A program made the position numbers and the translations under genes. Below are positions 58,004-64,000 of a DNA stretch of 64,000 bases, in pieces (position 1 is the first letter of the stretch; the number at the start of each line of letters is the position of its first letter). This stretch comes from Trebonia kvetii (GTDB lineage: Bacteria; Actinomycetota; Actinomycetes; Streptosporangiales; Streptosporangiaceae): contig NZ_RPFW01000010.1 of assembly GCF_007827045.1 (NCBI RefSeq), positions 84,261-148,260 of the forward strand, read 5' to 3'. The notes below the pieces were generated by a model, which had not been told where the DNA came from, made no database searches, and was given only the letters and a program-made list of their open reading frames with translations.

Positions 58004-58351
58004 ATGCAGTACGCCTTGCTGATCTACACCAAGCCGGGAACCGTTGAGGCACTCAGCCCGGAAGAGCGCGATGAACTGAGCCGCGAGTACTACGCGCTGC
58101 GCGACGAGCCTGGAGTCCTCGGCGGCGCCGCGCTGCAGCCGGTGACGACGGCGACGACCCTGCGGCACGCCGACGGCAAGCCGATTGTCACCGACGGGCC
58201 GTTCGCGGACACCAAGGAGGTCTTCGGCGGCTACTACCTGTACGAGTGCGACAACCTCGACCAGGCGACCGAGATGGCCGCGCGGATTCCCGCGCTGCGG
58301 CTCGGCGGGACCATCGAGATCCGCCCGCTCATGGGCAAGGCTGCCAGCTGA
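58004..58351 (+). CDS. YciI/DGPF-domain protein
   Basis: 115 residues with the DGPF signature (VTDGPFADTKEVFGGYYLYE) and a ferredoxin-like dimeric alpha-beta barrel pattern (QYALLIYTKPG at the start; MAARIPALRLGGTIEIRPL). Such proteins are the standard partners of ECF42 sigma factors. GGAGACTGCC precedes the ATG. It overlaps the start of the sigma gene by 4 bp, so the two are translationally coupled. Confidence 0.88.
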   Translation: MQYALLIYTKPGTVEALSPEERDELSREYYALRDEPGVLGGAALQPVTTATTLRHADGKPIVTDGPFADTKEVFGGYYLYECDNLDQATEMAARIPALRLGGTIEIRPLMGKAAS

Positions 58352-59556
58352 CATCCCTGGAGCAGGTCTTCCGTGACGAGTGGGGCCGGGTCCTCGCGGT
58401 GCTCGTCGGGTACCTAGGCGATTTCGAGCTCGCCGAGGAGTCGGTGGCGGAGGCCTTCGCGGTCGCGGCACGACGCTGGTCGGCGGAGGGCACGCCGGCC
58501 AGCCCGGTCGCGTGGCTGGTGACGACGGCGCGGAACCGTGCCATCGACCGGCTGCGCCGCGACCGCGTGCTCGCCGCGAAGCTGCGGCTGCTCGAGGCAA
58601 CGACGCCGGCCACGGTGGAGGCTGAGGTGAACGAGACGGAGATTCCCGATGAGCGGCTCGAGCTCATCTTCACCTGCTGTCATCCCGCGATCGCGGTGGA
58701 CGCGCAGGTCGCGCTGACGCTGCGCGCGGTCGCTGGGCTGGCGACGGACGAGATCGCGCGGGCCTTCCTGGTGCCTGGCGAGACGATGAAGCGGCGGCTT
58801 ACCAGAGCGAAGACGAAGATCAGGGACGCGGGCATCCCGTTCCGCGTCCCCGAGCCAGGGCGGCTGGAAGAGCGGCTCGCCGTGGTGCTCGCGGTGATCT
58901 ACCTGATCTTCAATCAGGGCTACAGCGCGCCCGGCCAGGCCGGGCACCTGGCGGCGGAGGCGATCAGGCTCGGCCGGGTGCTCGCCGCGCTGCTGCCTGG
59001 CCAGACGGAGACTCTCGGGCTGCTCGCGCTGATGCTGCTGCATGACGCGCGCCGCGACGCCCGGTTCGCCGGCCCCGAGGGGCAGGACCTCGTGCTGCTC
59101 GCCGACCAGGATCGCGCGCTGTGGGACTGGGGGCAGATCGCCGAGGCGCGCGAGATCATCACTACGATCGCTGGCAGCCGCGGCCCGTACCTGATCCAGG
59201 CGGCGATCGCCTCGCTGCACGCGGCGGACCCCATCGACTGGCGGCAGATCGCGGCGCTGTACGCCGAGCTCGCGGAGCTGACCAGGTCGCCCGTGGTCCG
59301 GCTCAACGGCGCGATCGCGATCGCGGAGGCCGACGGGCCCGGCGCCGCCCTGGAGATCGTCGACGACCTCGACCTGCCCGGCTATCAGTACTGGCACTCA
59401 ACCCGGGCGGAACTGCTGCGCCGTCTCGGGCGGGCCGACGAGGCGCGTGCCGCCTACCGCGACGCGCTCGCGCTCGCCGGGACCGAGCCGGAACGGCGCT
59501 TCCTGCTCGGACGGATCGCCGAGCTCGACGGAGCCGGCCGCACCCGTTCCGGCTAA
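58348..59556 (+). CDS. ECF42-type sigma factor with C-terminal TPR-like domain
   Basis: About 402 residues: sigma region 2 (about 5-75; VFRDEWGRVLAVLVGYLGDFELAEE), region 4 (about 110-170; LTLRAVAGLATDEIARAFLVPGETMKRRLTRAK) and a long C-terminal helical-repeat extension (about 180-400; FNQGYSAPGQAGHLAAEAIRLGR, AIASLHAADPIDWRQIAALYAEL). This is the ECF42 form, and the adjacent DGPF gene fits. Homologues begin with a Met just before xxLEQVF, but here that position is CTG (58348) overlapping the YciI stop as CTGA. CTG initiation is therefore likely; the in-frame GTG at 58246 lies inside YciI. Confidence 0.85.
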   Translation: MTSLEQVFRDEWGRVLAVLVGYLGDFELAEESVAEAFAVAARRWSAEGTPASPVAWLVTTARNRAIDRLRRDRVLAAKLRLLEATTPATVEAEVNETEIPDERLELIFTCCHPAIAVDAQVALTLRAVAGLATDEIARAFLVPGETMKRRLTRAKTKIRDAGIPFRVPEPGRLEERLAVVLAVIYLIFNQGYSAPGQAGHLAAEAIRLGRVLAALLPGQTETLGLLALMLLHDARRDARFAGPEGQDLVLLADQDRALWDWGQIAEAREIITTIAGSRGPYLIQAAIASLHAADPIDWRQIAALYAELAELTRSPVVRLNGAIAIAEADGPGAALEIVDDLDLPGYQYWHSTRAELLRRLGRADEARAAYRDALALAGTEPERRFLLGRIAELDGAGRTRSG

Positions 59557-60443
59557 CGGTCCGTGGCGCCGTCGCGGCGCAGGTACCGCGTGGCGGCGGT
59601 GCGCACCGCGCCGGTCAGCGCTGCGAGCCGGGGGGAGTCGAGACGCCAGCGCTGCCAGTACAACGGGACGTCGATCACGTCAGCCGACAGCCGGACGAGC
59701 TTGCCCGAGGTAAGGTCGGCGGCGGCTTGCGGCTCGGGAAGCATGCCCCAGCCAAGCCCGAGTGAGACGGCCGCGTAGAAGTCGGCGCTCGACGGGACCT
59801 GGTGCACGACCGGCGGTCCCTGCTCGACGCCGTACCGCCTGAGCTGCTCGTGCTGCAGGTCGTCCTTGGCGTTGAAGATGACCGCGGGCATGGCGGCCCA
59901 GTCGGGGGACCCGCCGCACCGCCAGCGTTCTGCGACCGCTGGGGCGGCGGCCGGGAGGTAACGCAGCGCGCCCAGGCGGTCGACGGTGCAGCCCTGGACG
60001 GGGGCCGGATCGCTGGTGACCGCGGCAAGCACGTCGCCACGGCGCAGCAGGTCCTGTGAGTAGCCCTGGTCTTCGACGCGCAGCCGGATCGCGGTTCCCT
60101 CCCAGGCCGCGGCCTCGGCGAGCACATCGCGGAACCAGGCGGCAAGCGAGTCGGCGTTGACCGCCACGTGCAGCTCGACCGTGGCGGCCGTCTCCAGCGC
60201 CTGCGCCGCCTCGTCGTAGAGGAACCGGGTCTGGCGTCCAAGCCGCACCAGCCACTCGCCGTGCGGCGTTGGCCGGCATGGAGTGCCCCTGCTGATCAGC
60301 ACCTGGCCCGCCGCCGCCTCGAGCGCCCTGACGCGCTGGCTGACCGCGCTCGGCGTGATGTGCAGCTGCCGTGCAGCGGCCTCGAAGGAACCGTGGTCGG
60401 CGATGGCCACCAGTGCGTCGAGCTGTCCAGGATTGACGTCCAC
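59553..60443 (-). CDS. LysR-type regulator of lysine/arginine export (LysG/ArgP)
   Basis: 296 residues with an N-terminal winged helix-turn-helix (LDALVAIADHGSFEAAARQLHITPSAVSQRVRALE) and a LysR substrate-binding domain (about 90-290). Divergence from a LysE-family exporter gene is the classical LysG-LysE arrangement, in which high basic amino acid levels activate export. The GTG at 60443 gives the usual N-terminus; a TTG at 60461 is possible. A TTAGTT/AACTAA palindrome lies just upstream. The 3' end overlaps the sigma gene by 4 bp (convergent). Confidence 0.87.
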   Translation of the reverse strand: MDVNPGQLDALVAIADHGSFEAAARQLHITPSAVSQRVRALEAAAGQVLISRGTPCRPTPHGEWLVRLGRQTRFLYDEAAQALETAATVELHVAVNADSLAAWFRDVLAEAAAWEGTAIRLRVEDQGYSQDLLRRGDVLAAVTSDPAPVQGCTVDRLGALRYLPAAAPAVAERWRCGGSPDWAAMPAVIFNAKDDLQHEQLRRYGVEQGPPVVHQVPSSADFYAAVSLGLGWGMLPEPQAAADLTSGKLVRLSADVIDVPLYWQRWRLDSPRLAALTGAVRTAATRYLRRDGATDR

Positions 60444-60447
60444 CAGC

Positions 60448-60465
60448 TTAGTTAAGCACAACTAA
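60448..60465. promoter_or_regulatory. LysR-type palindrome TTAGTT-N6-AACTAA
   Basis: Perfect 6-bp arms in the 79-bp divergent region between lysG- and lysE-like genes, where a LysG operator is expected. Confidence 0.55.
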
Positions 60466-60509
60466 TCGATCCTAAGAAACTTTCGTTTGCCTTCACATAG
60501 TGGGCCGCC

Positions 60510-60515
60510 TAGTGT
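60510..60515 (+). promoter_or_regulatory. -10 box TAGTGT, leaderless promoter of LysE gene
   Basis: TAGTGT ends 7 nt before the GTG at 60523; a weak TTTGCC at 60487 has 17-bp spacing. Confidence 0.5.
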
Positions 60516-60522
60516 CGGGCTC

Positions 60523-61125
60523 GTGTCCAACGCTTCCCTGGACGGATTGCTCACCGGCCTCTCCCTGATCGTCGCCATCGGAGCGCAGAACGCCTACGTG
60601 CTGCGCCAGGGACTGCGCCGCGCCTATGTCGGGCCCGTCGTTGCTGTGTGCACGGTGTCTGACTTCGCGCTCATCATCGCCGGGGTCAGCGGCATCGGCG
60701 TGATCGTGCAGCACGCCGGGTGGGCACTGCAGGCGGTGCGCTGGTTCGGCGTGGCCTTCCTCTGCTGGTACGCGGTGACATCGGCGTGGCGGGCGCGGCG
60801 TCCGGCCGCGCTTGCCGCGGCGGGCGGCGATCCCGGGGAGGGCGCCGTGGTGGTGCGCCGGATCATGGCGCTCACCTGGCTCAACCCGCATGTCTACCTC
60901 GACACCGTGGTGCTGCTCGGCTCGATCGCCAACGCCCACGGCAGCCCTGGGCGGTGGTGGTTCGCCGTCGGCGCGTGCCTGGCGAGCACGATGTGGTTCG
61001 TAGGCCTTGGCTTCGGCGCGCGGTTCGCCGCCGGGCTGCTCGCGACGCCGCGCTCCTGGCAGGTGCTCGACCTGCTCATCGCGGCGACAATGCTCGGCAT
61101 CGCCGTCAAGCTCGCTACGGGCTGA
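60523..61125 (+). CDS. LysE/ArgO-family basic amino acid exporter
   Basis: A 200-residue membrane protein with about six helices and the family start LTGLSLIVAIGAQNAYVLRQGLRR. The conserved NPHVYLD in TWLNPHVYLDTVVLLG is typical of LysE/ArgO. It would export L-lysine and/or L-arginine in exchange for protons. The start at GTG 60523 is backed by a leaderless -10 box. Divergent from its likely activator gene. Confidence 0.9.
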   Translation: MSNASLDGLLTGLSLIVAIGAQNAYVLRQGLRRAYVGPVVAVCTVSDFALIIAGVSGIGVIVQHAGWALQAVRWFGVAFLCWYAVTSAWRARRPAALAAAGGDPGEGAVVVRRIMALTWLNPHVYLDTVVLLGSIANAHGSPGRWWFAVGACLASTMWFVGLGFGARFAAGLLATPRSWQVLDLLIAATMLGIAVKLATG

Positions 61126-61176
61126 GACGGCTCGCCGGCGGCGGGCAGAGACCGCCCGCCGGTGAGAAGAGCCGGC

Positions 61177-61707
61177 CTAGATGCCGAGTCCTGGCAGGAC
61201 CTCCGCGTCCGGCAGTTCGGCGAGCAGGCCGCCGGGCAGCCACAGCTTGGAGCCGCGGATTCCCGACCCGATCACCACGCTCGGTGCCTTCGCGACCAGG
61301 CCGTCGACGAGGATGGGCCAGCCGTCCGGCAGGCCGACCGGGGTGATGCCGCCGTACTCCATGCCGGTCATGTCGGTGATCGCGTCCACCGGGCCGAAGG
61401 ACGCCTTGCGCGCCCCGAGATGGCGCCGCACGAGGCCGTTGACATCGGCCCGGGTGGCCGCGGTGATCATGCACGCCGCGTAGGTCACGTCCGCGCCGCG
61501 CTTGGCCGCGATGACCACGCAGTTCGCGCTCTCCTCGAGCGAGAGGCCGTACGCCTCGCAGAACTGCGCAGTGTCCGCGAGCGCGGGGTCGATCTCTGCC
61601 ACGCGCACCTGGTCGGCCCACGGCAAGGCCTGCAGCGCCGCCGTGACCGGCGGCGCGAGCAGGTCGGGCCGGGACAGGGCCGGGTAGTGGGTAAGCGGGA
61701 GGCTCAT
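61177..61707 (-). CDS. YbaK/EbsC-family aminoacyl-tRNA deacylase-like protein
   Basis: 176 residues. The YbaK fold is visible from about 45 on (LSLEESANCVVIAAKRG, RRHLGARKASFGPVDAITDMTGMEYGGITPVGLP, VVIGSGIRGSKLWLPGGLLAELP). Family members remove mischarged amino acids from tRNA. The first 40 residues differ from the short bacterial YbaK. The ATG at 61707 is used; the longer open frame upstream runs antisense to nothing recognisable. Confidence 0.82.
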   Translation of the reverse strand: MSLPLTHYPALSRPDLLAPPVTAALQALPWADQVRVAEIDPALADTAQFCEAYGLSLEESANCVVIAAKRGADVTYAACMITAATRADVNGLVRRHLGARKASFGPVDAITDMTGMEYGGITPVGLPDGWPILVDGLVAKAPSVVIGSGIRGSKLWLPGGLLAELPDAEVLPGLGI

Positions 61708-61745
61708 GGCCCCATCCAACCAGCCCACCGGAGGTGAGGGAGTCG

Positions 61746-62531
61746 TTAGCGGTTCCAGAACCGCCGCAGGTGCGGAACGAGGTCGGCCGGACGCTCTTCT
61801 GGGAAGAAGAGCTTCCCGCCGTCGACCTCGATCACGTCTCGCGCGCCGGGGATGAGCGCCTGCAGCTCCTGCGCCCACTTGACGCCGAACGCCTCGTCCG
61901 CGGTTCCCCAGACGATCAGGGTGGGAACGGTGAGCGCGGCGAGCCCGGACTGGGCCGCCGACAGGTCCGCGGGGTCGAGCGCGGCGAGGATCCGCTCGAA
62001 GTCGAGTGCGCGCTCCAGCGTGCCGCCGGCCGGCGTGTAGTAGGCGCGCCACACGTCCTCGGGTACCCCGGCGGGGTCCTGGTAGCCGACGGCCAGCGGG
62101 CCGGCCGGCCACTGGGCCGGGTCGCCCGCGATGGCAACGAGCACCGGCGCCAGCTCGCCTCGCCGTGCGGTCTCGACGATCGGTGCGAAGCCGGGCGGCG
62201 GGAAGTTGCCCTCGGTGTCGCAGTTGGTGAGGGTCAGCGAGCGGAGCCGCTCCGGGTGCCTGGCCGCGAAGATCTGCCCGACGGCGCCCCCGGTGTCGTT
62301 GCCGATCAGGTCCACCTGACCGAGGCCGAGGCCGTCGCACAGCTCGGCGACCGCGTCCGCCATGCCGGAGACCGAGGCGTCCTTCCGCGCCTGGGAGCCA
62401 CCGTGGGCCGGCAGGTCGATCGCGACGCAGCGGCTGATGGGCGCGAGTTGCTCGATGACGTTGCGCCACAGCGCACCGTTTGTCGCGAGCCCGTGCACGA
62501 ACAGTGCGGCAGGCCCGTCGCCGAACTCGGT
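61746..62531 (-). pseudogene. alpha/beta hydrolase gene lacking its 5' end
   Basis: A normal alpha/beta hydrolase runs from TEFGDGPAALFVHGLATNG to the C-terminus (VDLIGNDTGGAVGQIFAARHP with Asp in the usual nucleophile elbow GNDTGG, VIEVDGGKLFFPEERP). Its first 15-20 residues and start codon are missing; an in-frame TGA lies at 62535-62537. The GTG at 62498 would begin inside the second beta strand. The break point coincides with the start of a TetR fragment on the other strand, so one deletion removed both 5' ends. A shortened product cannot be excluded. Confidence 0.68.
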
Positions 62532-62687
62532 CTGTCATCCGAGTTGGTCGCCCCGTTCGCGCAGATGCTCCTCGGCGCCCTGGATGAGATCGCGATGGCC
62601 ATCGCGCGGTCGGATGACAGGGAGGCGGCGCTCGCCACGGGCAGGCACGCGGTGCGCGAACTCCTGCGGCGGATTTTCGTCGGCTGA
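62532..62687 (+). pseudogene. TetR regulator, C-terminal fragment
   Basis: 52 codons (LSSELVAPFAQMLLGALDEI, MAIARSDDREAALATGRHAV, RELLRRIFVG) match the last helices of TetR-family repressors. The DNA-binding N-terminal three quarters is absent. Head-to-head with the truncated hydrolase, it is the remnant of a divergent regulator-target pair. Confidence 0.65.
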
Positions 62688-62772
62688 CCGCCTTGGCGCC
62701 AGGTCCAGGGTGCGGCGAACTTCAGCGGCGACTTCCCACGGCTGACCGCGCGGTGACCCCGCGAGCGGCCGG

Positions 62773-63588
62773 CTAGCGCCGGATGCCGATCGCGAGATAG
62801 CCGGCGAACGTGGCGGTGAGGTCTGGCCAGCCGAGTCTGTCGAGCCTGCGGCGCACCCGGGCCAGGAACTCTCCTGCCCTGGCCGGGCCCAGCTCCTTGG
62901 TGCCTGACTGGGTGGACAGCTGCGCGAGGTAATCGGCGGCTGAGTAGGTCAGCTGGAACGGGTAGCGCCTGCTCCAATTCTCCGTGAAGTAATCGAGCGC
63001 TTCCGGCGGCAGGTGCAACGGCGGTATCCGCTCCGGCGGCGGTGGCGGCGACCCGCGGAAGCCGACGGCTAGGTAGTCCTCCTGCACATCGGTCCAGAAC
63101 GGCTCGGCCTTCGACGGACGGGCCCAGGAACAGCCGGCCACCGCGAGCGCGCCGCCTGGCCGCAGCAGCGCCGCCGGCCTGGCGTAGCGGACCCGCTGCT
63201 CGACCCAGTGCAGCGAGTTGACCGCGACCACGGCGTCCCACGGCCTGTCGTCCTCCGTCTGCCAGTCTTCGAACGTGCTCGTGGTCACTGCGACGGCGGG
63301 AAAGCGGGCGGTCCGCACCCGGGCCAGGGCGGCCAGCGAGGCGCCGAGTTCGACTGCGGTGACGGCGAGTCCCCGCTCGGCGAGCGGTACCGTCGCCTGC
63401 CCGGTGCCGCAGCCGATCTCGAGCACCCGGCTGCCCGGTGCCAGGCCGGCGAGGCGCATCAGGTCGTCGAACATCTCCGGCGGACAGACCGGCCTGGTGC
63501 GCTGGTATGCCTCAGCGTCCGCGTCGAATCCGGTCCTCAGCCTCGCCGCCACCTCCTGCGAAAGCCCCGCGGTCCATGCATCGGTCAC
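62773..63588 (-). CDS. class I SAM-dependent methyltransferase
   Basis: 271 residues. The SAM-binding motif I is SRVLEIGCGTGQATVPLAERG (about 53-73), followed by VTAVELGASLAALAR, VVAVNSLHWVE and ALLRPGGALAVAG, the methyltransferase 11/25 pattern. The C-terminal third (about 190-265) is a helical cap. The substrate is unknown. The GTG at 63588 follows a TAGGCT box by 5 nt and there is a weak GAGG. Confidence 0.82.
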   Translation of the reverse strand: MTDAWTAGLSQEVAARLRTGFDADAEAYQRTRPVCPPEMFDDLMRLAGLAPGSRVLEIGCGTGQATVPLAERGLAVTAVELGASLAALARVRTARFPAVAVTTSTFEDWQTEDDRPWDAVVAVNSLHWVEQRVRYARPAALLRPGGALAVAGCSWARPSKAEPFWTDVQEDYLAVGFRGSPPPPPERIPPLHLPPEALDYFTENWSRRYPFQLTYSAADYLAQLSTQSGTKELGPARAGEFLARVRRRLDRLGWPDLTATFAGYLAIGIRR

Positions 63589-63600
63589 GCCTCAGCCTAC

Positions 63601-63676
63601 GAGGCAGGCTGCGGGTCTGCGAGGCAGGCGTGCGGGTCTGCGAGGCGGGCGTGCGGGTCCCCGAGGCGCGCGGGCC
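63601..63676. repeat. short tandem repeat, about 21-bp unit
   Basis: Three and a half copies of a GAGGCAGGCGTGCGGGTCTGC-like unit (first copy 20 bp, last one partial) fill the gap between the methyltransferase start and the alcohol dehydrogenase stop. Confidence 0.7.
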
Positions 63677-64000
63677 TACGAGTTGTGCACGATGACGCCG
63701 CGGATGAGCTTGCCGTCGTCCAGGTCCTGGTAACCCTGGTTGATCTCGTCGAGCGTGTAGCGGCTGGTGATCAGCTCAGTCAGCTTGAGCTGGCCGCCGC
63801 GGTACAGGCGGAGCAGGCGCGGTATGTCGTTGAGCGGGTTGCACATGCCGAACACGTGCCCCTGGATGCGCCGCTGCCAGCCCACCACGCTGCCGTTGGC
63901 GGCAAGCTGTATCTGCTTTTCCGCGGACTTGCCCACCGACGTGATCGTGACCTGGGCACCCTTGCCGACGATGGCGGCCGCCTGATCGACGACCTCCGCG
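63676..64000 (-). CDS. zinc-type alcohol dehydrogenase, C-terminal part (cut by window end)
   Basis: The last 107 codons of a medium-chain dehydrogenase. The end of the Rossmann domain is visible (VVDQAAAIVGKGAQVTITSVG), then GWQRRIQGHVFGMCNPLNDIPRLLRLYRGGQLKL and the family ending YTLDEINQGYQDLDDGKLIRGVIVH. This resembles NDMA-dependent or related actinobacterial alcohol dehydrogenases. The catalytic zinc site lies beyond the window. Confidence 0.8.
   Translation of the reverse strand, partial: AEVVDQAAAIVGKGAQVTITSVGKSAEKQIQLAANGSVVGWQRRIQGHVFGMCNPLNDIPRLLRLYRGGQLKLTELITSRYTLDEINQGYQDLDDGKLIRGVIVHNS

Noticed and set aside
61708-62538. Long N-terminal extension of the YbaK-like gene
   Set aside because: It runs over the hydrolase in another frame and is Arg-rich; YbaK homology begins after the ATG at 61707.
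1-64000. CRISPR array
   Set aside because: No set of regularly spaced identical repeats was found; the only tandem repeat (63601-63676) has no spacers.

Overview
The window is high-G+C DNA from an actinomycete. Supporting signs are the strong third-position G/C bias, GTG starts, many apparently leaderless promoters, F420-dependent oxidoreductase and DUF5703 genes, a Lys-rich actinobacterial topoisomerase I tail, an MFS/dTMP-kinase fusion and a mycofactocin-type MftD. The gene mix suggests the Streptosporangiales or a relative; this is inference, and no rRNA is present to settle it.

Layout. 1-4.5 kb is the end of an integrated, tRNA-borne mobile element: an AbrB-like regulator, a tyrosine integrase and a DUF2637 gene form an overlapping minus-strand operon abutting the 3' end of tRNA-Leu(GAG). 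The DUF2637 gene is split by a complete IS3-family element (26-bp terminal repeats, GGC target duplication). 4.7-20 kb is mostly conserved chromosomal core: M20 peptidase, DUF5703, topA, a lipoprotein, MFS-dTMP kinase, holB, ricT, a secreted beta-propeller protein, an ECF sigma/anti-sigma pair, tRNA-Thr(CGT), a three-gene cytochrome b6-like membrane complex and a VOC protein. 20-25 kb is accessory: an 18-bp inverted-repeat element, a hydrolase, two decayed genes (phytanoyl-CoA dioxygenase-like and GNAT) and two tandem secreted Ig-like paralogues. 25-29 kb is a partial aromatic catabolic operon (AraC regulator, TfdB-like flavin monooxygenase, maleylacetate reductase).

30-43 kb is a cell-surface glycan locus: GT2, two GT4 enzymes, a left-handed beta-helix acyltransferase, a Wzx-like flippase, an ATP-grasp enzyme of lower G+C, a large GT-C-like membrane protein and two GH16 hydrolases. 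Together they could build, export and trim an exopolysaccharide. 43-47 kb holds an orphan MftD between two YdjM-like membrane hydrolases, then a DUF6918 protein. 47-50 kb has a clan-A-type glycosidase and a DUF1906 protein.

50.6-55.9 kb is the most interesting block. A zinc-ribbon SPFH protein is divergent from two tandem zinc-ribbon AIM24-like proteins, which run directly into a split LigD (phosphoesterase+ligase, then polymerase), suggesting a link between membrane or stress scaffolds and end-joining repair. 56-64 kb is mixed: NUDIX, a broken AbiEi/DUF559-like gene beside a 12-bp palindrome, a ComF-like phosphoribosyltransferase, YciI with an ECF42 sigma factor, LysG/LysE, YbaK, a hydrolase/TetR divergent pair fused by a deletion, a methyltransferase and a truncated alcohol dehydrogenase at the edge. 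Two themes recur: -10 boxes 5-7 nt from start codons, and accessory genes decaying by internal deletion.
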